NCBI GenBank assembly: GCA_047921455.1
Contig: JBLRWC010000005.1
Location: 1 to 64,000, forward strand
Direction: 5' to 3'
Length of the DNA: 64,000 nt
From: XN24 sp047921455
GTDB taxonomy: Bacteria > Pseudomonadota > Gammaproteobacteria > Steroidobacterales > XN24
This document shows, piece by piece, positions 27,648 to 36,319 of this stretch. The position numbers and the translations under genes are program-made. The first letter of the stretch is position 1, and every line of letters begins with the position of its first letter. The notes under the pieces are model-generated. The model saw only the letters and a program-made list of their open reading frames with translations, did not search any database and was not told the origin of the DNA.

Positions 27648-29390
27648 TCAAGCCAGCAGCCAGGCCATCGAGGCGGCCAGCAACAGCATCAACAGGCCCG
27701 TCATCGGCCAGATCGCAATCCGCGTCTCGCCATGACTGAGGCGGATGGACCAGCCCGGTCCGCTGCGTCCTAGCCGGTCGGCAAGACGCCCGAAAACGGC
27801 CAGCCGGCGCGGCAAGCGATGACTGAAAAAGTCGTTCAGCGCCGCCCCAAGAATCAGCACGCCGCGCTCGAGGAGGATACCGATGTCACCGGCCGGCACA
27901 GGCGGCAGTCCCGGCAGCCGACCGCGGCGATGCAGACGGACCGCGCCGAACGCAATGATGCCGGCCAAGGCCAAGGGCCAGGATGCGCCCCAGAGCGCGC
28001 TGCCCTCCGTGGCCTCGCCACGCAGCACCGGCGCCGCCACCAGCCAGGGACCCGCGAGCCAGGCCACCAGCAACGCCAGCCAAGGCGCATACAGGCCGAA
28101 CGGCAGTCGGGTCGCCTGCGCGCTCGCCCGGGGCCAGGCGAGCCAGAGAAAGCGCAGCATCAACAGGGTCGTCAGGGCCGAACTGATGCTGAGCAGCATG
28201 GGCAACGACGTGCTCCACGGTTCGGCGACGAGCTCGGCAGTCTGTTTCAGCGCGAGCTTCGCCACCAGGCCGCCGGTCAACGGACCGCCCGCGATAGCCA
28301 GCGCGCCGAGCGACAACACCACCGCCGCCAGCCGCGCCGCCGCCGGGCTCAGGGCGTGCTGCACGAGCCCCGCGCCGAGGAACAAGCCGCCTTTCACAAG
28401 GCTGTGATGAACCATGAAAATCAACACCGTCGCGAACAACAACGGCCAGTGCGCCGGGAACACCAGCCCCAGGCCGATCGCCAGCGTCATCAGGCCCATC
28501 TGGCTGATGCTCGAATATGCCAGCACTGTTTTGGCCTCACGCTGGGGCAGGCCGGCGAACACGCCATAATAGGCCGTGAACAAGCCGGCGACGGCCAGTC
28601 CCGCTCCCCAGGCCGGCAGCGCAATATCACCGAGCGGCAACAACCGCAGCCAGGCGACCAGCCCCGCCTTGATCATCGCGCCTGACAGCACGGCGCTGGC
28701 AGGCGCGGGCGCTACCGGGTGTGCCAGGGGCAACCAGAAGTGCAGCCCGAAGACCCCGGCCTTGATGCCGAATCCCACCAGCAACAAGCCGATCGTCAGG
28801 TTGTTCCTGGTAGCGTCGTCCTCGAGAAACACGGTGCGCAACGCGGCAAAGTCGATGTGCCCGCTGCTGGCGAGCATCATCAGCGCCGATATGATGCAGA
28901 CCTCGCCAATCACCACCAGGGCGATGTAATAACGCCCGGCGTGTCGCGCTCGTTGATCGCCCGCATGTACGACCAGTCCATAGGAGGCGAAACTCATGAG
29001 CGCGAAACCGAGATAAAACACGGCGGCGTCGAGCGCTACCAGCAACAGGAGGTTGCCGGCCATGGCCGCCAGGAACCAGCCGAAAAACACATCCCGGCGC
29101 GGCCCGGACTCGAGATAGCGCTGGGCGAACAGCCCGGCCGCCAGCCACAATCCCGCCGTGACCGGCAACAGCACGTTGGCAATGTCGTCGATGCCGAGCC
29201 GGGCGCCAAGCATCAGCCAGCCGATTTCCATCACCGGGGCGCCGGTTGCCACGAGCGTGCCGGCCAGCAACCCGGGCAGCGCCGCCCAAGGCGCCAGCAC
29301 GCGCGCGGCCCCGCGTACTCGCTTCGACACCAGGCCGCCCACCAGCAGCAGCGGCCAGCAGACGGAGAAAAGCAGCACCAGGGTATTCAT
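27648..29390 (-). CDS. Antiporter cluster 1, fourth large NuoL/M/N-like subunit (TM5 Glu absent)
   Basis: This 580-residue polytopic protein of the proton-conducting membrane transporter family is the last gene of cluster 1. The TM7 lysine is present in VGFGIKAGVFGLHFWLP, the TM8 lysine in VLSGAMIKAGL, and the TM12 lysine in GGLVAKLALK. The usual TM5 glutamate is replaced by alanine (A130 in YLGFALMSFASYGLV). After the 14-helix core comes an amphipathic cytosolic stretch and a last helix (IWPMTGLLMLLLAASMAWLL), a layout shared with the preceding subunit. Its start overlaps the upstream gene by 4 bases. It probably forms one of several cation or proton channels in a large Mrp-like complex. Confidence 0.85.
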   Translation of the reverse strand: MNTLVLLFSVCWPLLLVGGLVSKRVRGAARVLAPWAALPGLLAGTLVATGAPVMEIGWLMLGARLGIDDIANVLLPVTAGLWLAAGLFAQRYLESGPRRDVFFGWFLAAMAGNLLLLVALDAAVFYLGFALMSFASYGLVVHAGDQRARHAGRYYIALVVIGEVCIISALMMLASSGHIDFAALRTVFLEDDATRNNLTIGLLLVGFGIKAGVFGLHFWLPLAHPVAPAPASAVLSGAMIKAGLVAWLRLLPLGDIALPAWGAGLAVAGLFTAYYGVFAGLPQREAKTVLAYSSISQMGLMTLAIGLGLVFPAHWPLLFATVLIFMVHHSLVKGGLFLGAGLVQHALSPAAARLAAVVLSLGALAIAGGPLTGGLVAKLALKQTAELVAEPWSTSLPMLLSISSALTTLLMLRFLWLAWPRASAQATRLPFGLYAPWLALLVAWLAGPWLVAAPVLRGEATEGSALWGASWPLALAGIIAFGAVRLHRRGRLPGLPPVPAGDIGILLERGVLILGAALNDFFSHRLPRRLAVFGRLADRLGRSGPGWSIRLSHGETRIAIWPMTGLLMLLLAASMAWLLA

Positions 29391-30946
29391 TTCGCCAGCA
29401 GGAAAGCTGCGCCCAAGGCGAACAGGATCATCATCAGGCTGGTGGCGGGCCAGGTGCGCAACCGGATATCCAGGCGATGCACGCGCCTCGACCAGGCCTC
29501 ACCGTCCCACAGGTCGCGCACACGCGCCTCCAGGTGCCGGACGATGCGCGGCAGGTAGCGGACACACACTACCTGCAGCCAGCGCAGCGCAAGACCAACG
29601 CTTCGCTCAACCAGTACCAGCAGGTCGCCGGGCGGGATCCCCGGTTGCGCGCGGGCCGGCGCCAGGCGAAAAATCACCAGCGCCAGCGTGACGCCGATCG
29701 GCAGAATCCAGGTGGAGGCAAACACCGGCGGATGTGCGGCCCAGGCGAAACCGAGCCCGATCCCCGCGAGAATGAGCGGCGCGTATGCCAGCCGGGTTTT
29801 TTCCACGGACGCATCGTCACGCGCCACCGCCGGCGTCCTGCGCACCGTCAGGGTCAGCAGGAACGTTGCCGCGATCGCCGCCCCCGGCAGCAGCGCCGCC
29901 GCCCATATCGGCAGCACCTGCACGGCGTGCACCAGTAAATGACCGCCGGCCAACCCGTGCACCAGTACGGCGGCGGCGATGGCGATATCCCGGGGCCAGC
30001 CGGTATGCTGCAACGCGACCAGTGGCAGCGCGGCGCAGCACGCCAGCAGCGCTAACGTGAGCCACGCCAGCTGGCCCTCCGGCCCGGCACCCGCCGGCAT
30101 GGCCGCCAGCAGCAACGCAGCGGTGGCGGCCACGGCATAGCCGAGGGTCGCACGCGCGTTCACCTGGGCAAAGCCAGCGACCGCGGCCCATGCGGCGCCC
30201 GCGACCCCCAGCAACGCGCAGGTGACGCCCATCGGCGGGGCACCGGCCGGCAACAGCTTCATGATGCCGAAGAACGCCGCCGCAGGCAGCACCACCAGCA
30301 AGATCGCGCCCGTCGTACTGGCGGCCATGAGCGCCGGCGGCAGCCAGCCATGCGCCGGCGGAATACCGCCACGGAGGATCACCGCAATGAGTCCCATCAC
30401 CAGCACGGCCGGCTTGAGGTCGATGGCCGGGCTCGCCGTCGCGCTCAAAAGCACCTCGAACACCAGCAGATCGCTCAGCACCAGCAATACGATCAGCGCG
30501 CGGCCGGGACGTCGCGAGCCTGCGCCCGGCTCACTGGCCATGGCCGCGTACAGGCCATAGCCGGTCCAGAACATGCCCAGGTAGACCAATGGACCGCCTT
30601 CGGCGAGAGCCAGGAGCGTGGCGCCCGACAAGGCGACCAGCAGGGCGAACGCGGTCGGCCCCGGTTCCTGTGTGCGCGTGAGCAATAGCCCGGCACTAAG
30701 CCAGAGGCCGCCGAACAACAGCAGGGCGGCCCGCGCGACGGAATCCAGCACCAGCGCCGAGGTTCCCAGCACCAGGACTCCGGGCAAGCTGACCCGGTCC
30801 GGCGCGGCGACCATGGCCATGACGAGGGGGAAGGCGGCCACCAGCGCGACCAGCCAGCCCGCCGGCAGGTCGCGGCTACGCGACGACAACACCAGCCATG
30901 CGGCGGCGGCCAGCGGCACCAGCGGCAACGCCACCAACGTGCTCAT
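29387..30946 (-). CDS. Antiporter cluster 1, third large subunit, degenerate channel
   Basis: This 519-residue polytopic protein is a divergent NuoL/M/N-like subunit. Aligning it by the conserved GWLP element shows the usual charged residues missing: TM5 Glu is F126 (YLGMFWTGYG), TM7 Lys is R192 (ILRGGIPPAHGWLPP), the TM8 Lys is absent (hydrophobic LLVVLPAAAFFG), and no TM12 Lys is found. The C terminus has an amphipathic stretch and final helix (RTWPATSLMMILFALGAAFL) like the neighbouring 580-residue subunit. It overlaps both flanking genes by 4 bases, so it is under the same translational coupling and is not an obvious pseudogene. A structural instead of a transporting role is inferred. Confidence 0.8.
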   Translation of the reverse strand: MSTLVALPLVPLAAAAWLVLSSRSRDLPAGWLVALVAAFPLVMAMVAAPDRVSLPGVLVLGTSALVLDSVARAALLLFGGLWLSAGLLLTRTQEPGPTAFALLVALSGATLLALAEGGPLVYLGMFWTGYGLYAAMASEPGAGSRRPGRALIVLLVLSDLLVFEVLLSATASPAIDLKPAVLVMGLIAVILRGGIPPAHGWLPPALMAASTTGAILLVVLPAAAFFGIMKLLPAGAPPMGVTCALLGVAGAAWAAVAGFAQVNARATLGYAVAATAALLLAAMPAGAGPEGQLAWLTLALLACCAALPLVALQHTGWPRDIAIAAAVLVHGLAGGHLLVHAVQVLPIWAAALLPGAAIAATFLLTLTVRRTPAVARDDASVEKTRLAYAPLILAGIGLGFAWAAHPPVFASTWILPIGVTLALVIFRLAPARAQPGIPPGDLLVLVERSVGLALRWLQVVCVRYLPRIVRHLEARVRDLWDGEAWSRRVHRLDIRLRTWPATSLMMILFALGAAFLLAK

Positions 30947-32436
30947 GGCGCGTACTTGCGCGCCGCAATGAACTGCACCCAGTCAAGCGGCGTCCCCGGC
31001 ATCGATGCGAACAGTCCCCATACCAGCGCCGCCGCGACCGTGAACAAGGGCGGCAATAGCAACATCCAGGCGGTTTCCTTGCGGCCGAAACTGCGCTCCT
31101 TGGGCCACTGGTCGGGCGGCGCGTCGAACCAGGCCGCGCGCAGGATCGGCAGGAAGTAAGCCGCGTTCAACAGGCTGCTGCCGGCGAGCACCAGCACCAC
31201 CCAGTCCTGGCCAACCTCCAGCGCACCGAGGCCGATGTACCACTTGCTGATGAAGCCGACCATCGGCGGTACCCCGATCATGCCCAGCGCCGCCAGCGTG
31301 AACGCCGCCATGGTCCAGGGCATGCGACGGCCGATGCCGCGCATCTCGCTCACCTTGTGCACGCCGAGCGTCTCCGCGAAGTTGCCGGCGCAGAAGAACA
31401 GCGTGATTTTCATAAAGCCCTGGTGGACCAGGTGGACCAGCCCGCCGATGGATGCGATCGGCCCGGCAATGGCAATACCCAGCGTGATGTAAGACACCTG
31501 GCTGACCGTGGAGAACGCCAGCCGGCGTTTCAGGTCATCCTGGAACAACGCCCGGACGGACCCGTAAATGATCGTGACCGAGGCGAGTATGGCCAACGGC
31601 AGCGTGACGCCGAGACTCGCCGCGAACTCGATGCCGAAGACGTCGTAGACAATGCGCACCACCCCGAACGCGCCGGCTTTCACAACCGCTACCGCGTGCA
31701 ACAGGGCGCTCACCGGCGCCGGGGCGACCATGGCCAACGGCAACCAGACGTGCAGCGGCACCAACGCCGCCTTGACGCCTACCCCGAGAATCAGCAGCGT
31801 GAAAATCACCCGTAACACGCCGGGATCGATGCCCAGGCCGGCAATGAAGCCGCGATCCACGAATTCCAGCGTGCCCGTCAGTGAGTACAGCCAGATCGTG
31901 CCCAGCAGCAGCAGCACGCCGCCGCCGATGGTGTAAGCGAGATAGACGCGCCCAGCCTTGCGGGCGACTTCCGTGCCCCGGTGCACCACCAAAGGATAGG
32001 TGGTGAGCGTCAGCGCTTCATAAAAGACCAGGAAGGTCAGCAGATTGCCCGCCATCGCCAGGCCGACCGTGGTGGTCACGCAAAGGCTGAAGTAGCCGAA
32101 GAAACGACTCCGGTTGGGCGAGTCCTCGAGGTAACCGATGGCATAGATGGTGGTCGCCAGCCAAAGCACCGCGGAGAGATTCACAAACAGCAACGACAAG
32201 GCGTCGGCATGCAGCACGAAATCGAGACCCGGCAACAGCGGCAAACGGAATTCGTACTCCACGCCGTGCGAGACGCCGATCATCATCAGTAACAGCAGGA
32301 TGATCTTCAGAACCGCGCCGGTGAGATTAAGCGTGATGCGCAGCGCCACCGCCTTTTCCGGCAACATGAAAATGATCAGGCCGGGAATCAGCGAGCTGGC
32401 CAGCACCAGCATGGGCAGCCAGGCGTTGGTCGTCAT
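30943..32436 (-). CDS. mnhD: Antiporter cluster 1, second MnhD/NuoN-like subunit
   Basis: This 497-residue polytopic subunit resembles MrpD/NuoM. It keeps the full set of channel residues: E140 in TM5 (LVFYEALTLTTYPLV), K222 in TM7 (GVGVKAALVPLHVWLP), K253 in TM8 (ALLHAVAVVKAGAFG), K303 (DDLKRRLAFSTVSQ) and the TM12 lysine in GFISKWYIGLGAL. The ATG at 32436 is used because it gives the 4-base overlap seen throughout the cluster; an upstream in-frame opening lies inside the preceding gene. It likely contributes one cation/proton path in the cluster 1 complex. Confidence 0.9.
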   Translation of the reverse strand: MTTNAWLPMLVLASSLIPGLIIFMLPEKAVALRITLNLTGAVLKIILLLLMMIGVSHGVEYEFRLPLLPGLDFVLHADALSLLFVNLSAVLWLATTIYAIGYLEDSPNRSRFFGYFSLCVTTTVGLAMAGNLLTFLVFYEALTLTTYPLVVHRGTEVARKAGRVYLAYTIGGGVLLLLGTIWLYSLTGTLEFVDRGFIAGLGIDPGVLRVIFTLLILGVGVKAALVPLHVWLPLAMVAPAPVSALLHAVAVVKAGAFGVVRIVYDVFGIEFAASLGVTLPLAILASVTIIYGSVRALFQDDLKRRLAFSTVSQVSYITLGIAIAGPIASIGGLVHLVHQGFMKITLFFCAGNFAETLGVHKVSEMRGIGRRMPWTMAAFTLAALGMIGVPPMVGFISKWYIGLGALEVGQDWVVLVLAGSSLLNAAYFLPILRAAWFDAPPDQWPKERSFGRKETAWMLLLPPLFTVAAALVWGLFASMPGTPLDWVQFIAARKYAP

Positions 32437-33872
32437 GGCAACACCCCGTTCAGCAGGGGCAACGCCCAGGGCGCCACGAAACCGAGCGCTACCGCGCCGA
32501 GCGCAAGCAGCAGCGCGGTCCACTCCATGGTCGGCGGTACATCATGGCGCTCATGCTCGTGCGGCGACTTGGTGAAAGCGAACCCGAGCACGCGGAACAC
32601 GTAGGTGGCCGTCAACATCCCGCCGACAATCATGACGAAAGCCCAGAACCATGCGCCCTGCGCCATGGCGGCCTGCAGCAACATCCACTTGCCGACGAAA
32701 CCACCGCTCGGCGGCAGCCCCGCCAGGCTGATACCGGCCAGCGCAAATGCAGCCAGTGTCAGCGGCATGCGCTCCACGACCCGGTCCAGCTCGGCGATTT
32801 CGTCGTGTCCGCCCTGCGTCATGATGCTGCCAGCGGCAAGGAACATCGCGCCCTTGGCGAGCGCATGCGACAGCGCCAGGTAGATCGAGCCGCCCCAGGC
32901 CAGCGCCGGATCGAGGCCGGCCAGCGGGAAAGCGACAAACAGGTAACCGAGCTGCGCTACCGTGGAGTAGGCGACCAGCAGCTTCAACCGCTTCTGGCGC
33001 AACGCCTGGATGGAGCCCCAGAACACGGCGGCCGCGCCGAGTGAACCCAGCAGCAGCGGCACACCCTGGCCTTCCGGCATAAAGGTGAACCACAGCCGCA
33101 GCAGCAGGTAGAACGAAGCCTTGACAACCAGGCCGGAAAGCAAGGCGCTGACCGGCGCCCGCGCGCTACCGTGGGCCGGCGGCAGCCATACGTGGAAAGG
33201 AAATAGCCCGGTCTTGAGCAACAGGCCCGCAATCATCGCGCCCAGCGGCACCGCGAGGGCCAGGCCACCGTCCGAGCGTTCGCCGAGCAATGCGAGGTCG
33301 AGGGTGCCGTAAGCGTGGTACAGCAAGGCCACGCCGACCAGGTAGGCCAGCGAACCCAGCAGGCTGACCAGCAGGTAGCGCATCGCACCCCACAGCGCCG
33401 GGCCGGACCCGGTCAGCGCCACCAGCGCCACGGCCGACAACCCCAGCAATTCCAGCGTCACGTAGAGGTTGAAGACGTCGCCCGCCTGGAACAGCCCGTT
33501 CAGGGCCGCCCAGAGAAACATCCAGAGCGGCCAGAAGCGACGCACTTTGTCGGGCGAACTCGCCAGGTAAACGCGCGCGTAGATGCTCACGGCGGTGCCA
33601 ACCACGGCCGTCATGGCGAGCATCAGTACACTCAGACCGTCGGCCAGCAGGTCGATGCCCAGCGGCGCGCCCCAGCCGCCCAGCCGGTAGAGCCGGGCGC
33701 CGCCGAACGCCACCTGGAGAAGGACGCCGACGACCGAGGCCGTGATCAAAAACGACATGCCCAGCCCGATCGGCATGGCCCGGCGCGGGAACACGAATGC
33801 GAGCAGGGCCCCGATCAGCGGCAACGCGATCGTCCACAGCATCCACGGGGCTTCGGCCAGCCACTCAAGCAT
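32433..33872 (-). CDS. mnhD: Antiporter cluster 1, first MnhD-like subunit
   Basis: This 479-residue polytopic protein is the first large subunit after MnhC, the position of MrpD in standard clusters. Channel residues are intact: TM5 Glu in LYVTLELLGLSAVALV, TM7 Lys in GLLLKTGLFPFHVWLPPAHG, TM8 Lys in ALLSGLVVKASFYLLLR, KLLVAYSTVAQLGY, and TM12 Lys in SGGFVGKWMLLQAAM. It starts 6 bases after mnhC and overlaps the next gene by 4 bases. Confidence 0.92.
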   Translation of the reverse strand: MLEWLAEAPWMLWTIALPLIGALLAFVFPRRAMPIGLGMSFLITASVVGVLLQVAFGGARLYRLGGWGAPLGIDLLADGLSVLMLAMTAVVGTAVSIYARVYLASSPDKVRRFWPLWMFLWAALNGLFQAGDVFNLYVTLELLGLSAVALVALTGSGPALWGAMRYLLVSLLGSLAYLVGVALLYHAYGTLDLALLGERSDGGLALAVPLGAMIAGLLLKTGLFPFHVWLPPAHGSARAPVSALLSGLVVKASFYLLLRLWFTFMPEGQGVPLLLGSLGAAAVFWGSIQALRQKRLKLLVAYSTVAQLGYLFVAFPLAGLDPALAWGGSIYLALSHALAKGAMFLAAGSIMTQGGHDEIAELDRVVERMPLTLAAFALAGISLAGLPPSGGFVGKWMLLQAAMAQGAWFWAFVMIVGGMLTATYVFRVLGFAFTKSPHEHERHDVPPTMEWTALLLALGAVALGFVAPWALPLLNGVLP

Positions 33873-33878
33873 CGTGCT

Positions 33879-34208
33879 CTATTGCTCCTCCTCGTCCATG
33901 AGGTCGCGCTCCCGATCCTCCGGCAGCGCGGGCTTGCCGGTCGTCCTGGCGATTCCCAGCACCAGCGCCAACGCCAGCGCGGTCGCGGAAATCGCCACCA
34001 CGATCCCCGTGATGACCATCGCCTGCGGCACGGGATCCACGGCATCACCGTACATCGATCCGGTGCCGGCCAGCAGCAGGAATGTACCGCTGCCCATGAT
34101 GTTGATCGCCAGCACCTTGCGAATCAGGTGCGCGCGCATGACCAGGGCCCAGGCGCCGATCACCAGCAGTCCGATGCCGGCAAACGCAAACAAGGTCCCC
34201 CCGCTCAC
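33879..34208 (-). CDS. mnhC: Antiporter cluster 1 subunit C (NuoK-like)
   Basis: This 109-residue protein with three helices belongs to the MnhC/MrpC and NuoK family. The typical element LIRKVLAINIMGSGTFLLL matches the family helix 2, and the third helix is MVITGIVVAISATALALALVLG. The start is a GTG overlapping the upstream stop (GTGA). An acidic C-terminal tail (EDRERDLMDEEEQ) is present. Such subunits bridge the large antiporter subunits and the B/F/G side of the complex. Confidence 0.93.
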   Translation of the reverse strand: MSGGTLFAFAGIGLLVIGAWALVMRAHLIRKVLAINIMGSGTFLLLAGTGSMYGDAVDPVPQAMVITGIVVAISATALALALVLGIARTTGKPALPEDRERDLMDEEEQ

Positions 34209-34888
34209 GGCTCATCCTCCGGCCGGCCGCCGATGAACAGGCCGGCGAGAATGACGGCAATGGACAGGGTCGCGGCAGTCTCGACCAGCAGGATCAGCGC
34301 GCCGGCGTAATCGACCGGGTACTGAAGAAAGCGGCGCCCTGGCGCCATGACGAACAAGCCGACGCCAAGGAACACGGCGAGGCCGACCACTGCGCCCCAG
34401 CGCAGCGACGCATCCGGCACCCGGAGGCGTGGCCGACGGCCCGAGAGAATGTAAAGCACGCCGGCAGCGGCCAGCACCGCACCGGCCTGGAATGCCCCGC
34501 CGGGTTGCGACTTGCCGGCCCAGAGCAGGTACGCGCAAATCATCGGCACCAGCGGGATCAGGATGCTGTTCAGTCCCAGCAGCACGGGGCTCGGGGCGGT
34601 CTCCTTGATGCGCGGCGCCGGACCGAGCGCCCAGACGCCCACCAGCGCCGCCGTCAGGACCGCAATTTCAAGCAACGTGTCGTAACCGCGGAAGTTCAGC
34701 AAGACAGCGGTCACGGGATTGTCCGCGCCGCTGCGACCGAGCTCGGCCTCGACCACGGCCGCCAGCCCAGGGCTGGCGGGTTCAACGAGCAAGGCGAGCC
34801 CCATGCCAACCGCCGCGGCCGCGAGCAACAGCGCCACGCCCATGCGCAGGAACAATCCCGGCTCACCGAGCGGAGAGCTAGTCGCCAT
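34205..34888 (-). CDS. mnhB: Antiporter cluster 1 subunit B, MbhE-like plus MnhB domains
   Basis: This 227-residue membrane protein combines two parts. The N-terminal helix and the DNPVTAVLLNFRGYDTLLEI segment resemble the C-terminal part of MrpA (MbhE-like). The second half (LIPLVPMICAYLLWAGKSQP, GGAFQAGAVLAAAGVLYILS and following helices) is an MnhB/MrpB domain. Two adjacent ATG codons exist (34891 and 34888); the second has AGGAGG at a 6-base spacing and is chosen. It overlaps the DUF4040 gene by 11 bases and mnhC by 4. Confidence 0.88.
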   Translation of the reverse strand: MATSSPLGEPGLFLRMGVALLLAAAAVGMGLALLVEPASPGLAAVVEAELGRSGADNPVTAVLLNFRGYDTLLEIAVLTAALVGVWALGPAPRIKETAPSPVLLGLNSILIPLVPMICAYLLWAGKSQPGGAFQAGAVLAAAGVLYILSGRRPRLRVPDASLRWGAVVGLAVFLGVGLFVMAPGRRFLQYPVDYAGALILLVETAATLSIAVILAGLFIGGRPEDEP

Positions 34889-35180
34889 CATCGTCCTCCT
34901 GCTCTGTCCGCCGCGCTTTGTCGCCACCGGACGCATCGTTGTTGTGCGGCAAGCGCCCCCAGGTCGCCAGCAACAAGGCGCCGGTCAGGCCTGCGCCGAT
35001 GGCCGCCTCGGCGAGCGCGACATCCGGCGCGCCGAGCCTTGCCCAGGACATGGCCAGCACCAGGCCGAAGGCGATAAACAGCACGATGCCGCGGAACAGG
35101 TCGCGACTGGCGAGCGCAGCCCATGCCAGCCACAACAGCACGGCCACGAGCAGCATGTCGAGCATCGCACCAGCGTTCAT
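34878..35180 (-). CDS. Antiporter cluster 1 DUF4040 (MbhD-like) subunit
   Basis: This 100-residue, three-helix protein matches the DUF4040 segment that in Bacillus-type Mrp systems is part of the C-terminal half of MrpA, and that is the separate MbhD subunit in archaeal membrane-bound hydrogenases. Recognisable parts are LASRDLFRGIVLFIAFGLVL and RLGAPDVALAEAAIGAGLTG. A charged tail (KARRTEQEDDDGD) follows. It overlaps mnhG by 4 bases and the B subunit by 11. There is no full-length MrpA gene in either cluster. Confidence 0.88.
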   Translation of the reverse strand: MNAGAMLDMLLVAVLLWLAWAALASRDLFRGIVLFIAFGLVLAMSWARLGAPDVALAEAAIGAGLTGALLLATWGRLPHNNDASGGDKARRTEQEDDDGD

Positions 35181-35479
35181 GATGCCGTCCAGGGTTTGAC
35201 GCCCCGGCGCAGGCTGGAGCGTGCGATCAGGTGCGAGGCCGTCGCCCCGGCCAGCAACACCAGCATCCAGATCAGCAATAACTTGCCGATCACCGCCAGG
35301 GACCCGGCCTGCAGCGCAAGACCCAGCACGGTGAGCCCCAGGCCGACATTATCGGCCTTCGTCAGGGCATGCAGCCGGCTGTACACATCCGGAAAGCGCA
35401 AGAGGCCGAGCGTGCCGGCGAAAAAGAACATCGCCCCACCGACGATCAGCAACGCACTGAACCAGTCAATCAGCGACAT
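35177..35479 (-). CDS. mnhG: Antiporter cluster 1 subunit G
   Basis: This 100-residue protein belongs to the MnhG/MrpG (PhaG) family, with three helices and the family signature FFFAGTLGLLRFPDVYSRLH followed by ALTKADNVG. The ATG at 35479 is preferred over a longer frame because it begins MSLIDWFSALLIVGGAMF at the normal family position. It overlaps mnhF by 14 bases and the DUF4040 gene by 4. Confidence 0.93.
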   Translation of the reverse strand: MSLIDWFSALLIVGGAMFFFAGTLGLLRFPDVYSRLHALTKADNVGLGLTVLGLALQAGSLAVIGKLLLIWMLVLLAGATASHLIARSSLRRGVKPWTAS

Positions 35480-35741
35480 CGTCGCCTCCCCGGCTCCAGA
35501 TCCGTTGCACGAAGGCGACCGCCGCCACTGCCGCCAGCAGCGCGAACACCAGCGCAATATCCCGCAACGCCGGTTCGCTCATGGCCTCGGCCAGCAACAG
35601 CAGCACCGCCACCGCGGTAGTGCCGAACAACTGCGCGGCAAGCATCCGGTCCGCCGCCGTGGGCCCGCGCATGACCCGCCACAGCCCCGCGGCAAGGTTG
35701 AGCAGCAGGAAGACGGCCACGCCCAGCAGCAGCCCATTCAT
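35466..35741 (-). CDS. mnhF: Antiporter cluster 1 subunit F
   Basis: This 91-residue protein is MnhF/MrpF, a three-helix subunit. The signature GLWRVMRGPTAADRMLAAQL after the first helix is diagnostic, and ALRDIALVFALLAAVAAVAF is the last helix. It overlaps mnhE by 4 bases and mnhG by 14. In Mrp complexes F lies near the sodium-pathway side with E and G. Confidence 0.94.
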   Translation of the reverse strand: MNGLLLGVAVFLLLNLAAGLWRVMRGPTAADRMLAAQLFGTTAVAVLLLLAEAMSEPALRDIALVFALLAAVAAVAFVQRIWSRGGDDVAD

Positions 35742-36277
35742 GAGCTGGCCTCCGTCGCACGCTTGTCTGCCAGTTCGACGCCGAACACCGCGGCAATCCG
35801 CGGCTCGAGGTCATGCACCATGGCGCGCAGATCCCTGCGCGTATCCAGCGCGTGGATCACCAGCTGGTCGCCCTCGAGGTCCGCGCTGAGCGTGCCGGGC
35901 AGCATACTGACGACATTCGCCAACGCCACCCGGCAAGCGCCCGGCGGCAACTGCAAGCGCTGCCGCAGCACACCGGGGTGCAACGGCATCCGGGGCTGCA
36001 GCGCCCGGATCGCCACGTCGGTGGCGCCCACCAGTGACTGGTAGGCGAAAAAGGGTATGAAGCGCGCCATGCCGGACAGCGACAGCGGCGGGTTAGCCCA
36101 CAAGACCAGGCTCAGCCAGGCCGCCAGCAGGACAATCGGCGCGCCGATCAACCAGCTGTCAGCGGCGCCCCCGGTCAGGATCCACCACAACACGGCGAAC
36201 GCCACGACGCGCCGCAACCACCCCCGCCAGGCAGGAGGATCTGCCGTTCGTTGGGCCGGGGACATGTCTGCAGGCAT
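35738..36277 (-). CDS. mnhE: Antiporter cluster 1 subunit E
   Basis: This 179-residue MnhE/MrpE family protein is the first antiporter gene of cluster 1. Two or three N-terminal helices are followed by a cytosolic domain. Family elements are the amphipathic segment QSLVGATDVAIRALQPRMPL and NVVSMLPGTLSADLEGDQLV, then HALD. A GGAG ribosome site stands 5 bases before the ATG. The gene starts 42 bases after the methyltransferase stop, so the methyltransferase may head the same operon. Confidence 0.92.
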   Translation of the reverse strand: MPADMSPAQRTADPPAWRGWLRRVVAFAVLWWILTGGAADSWLIGAPIVLLAAWLSLVLWANPPLSLSGMARFIPFFAYQSLVGATDVAIRALQPRMPLHPGVLRQRLQLPPGACRVALANVVSMLPGTLSADLEGDQLVIHALDTRRDLRAMVHDLEPRIAAVFGVELADKRATEASS

Positions 36278-36319
36278 GGCAGCTCCGGTGTGCTAAGGCT
36301 CCGATCAGCCGCGCGGGGG

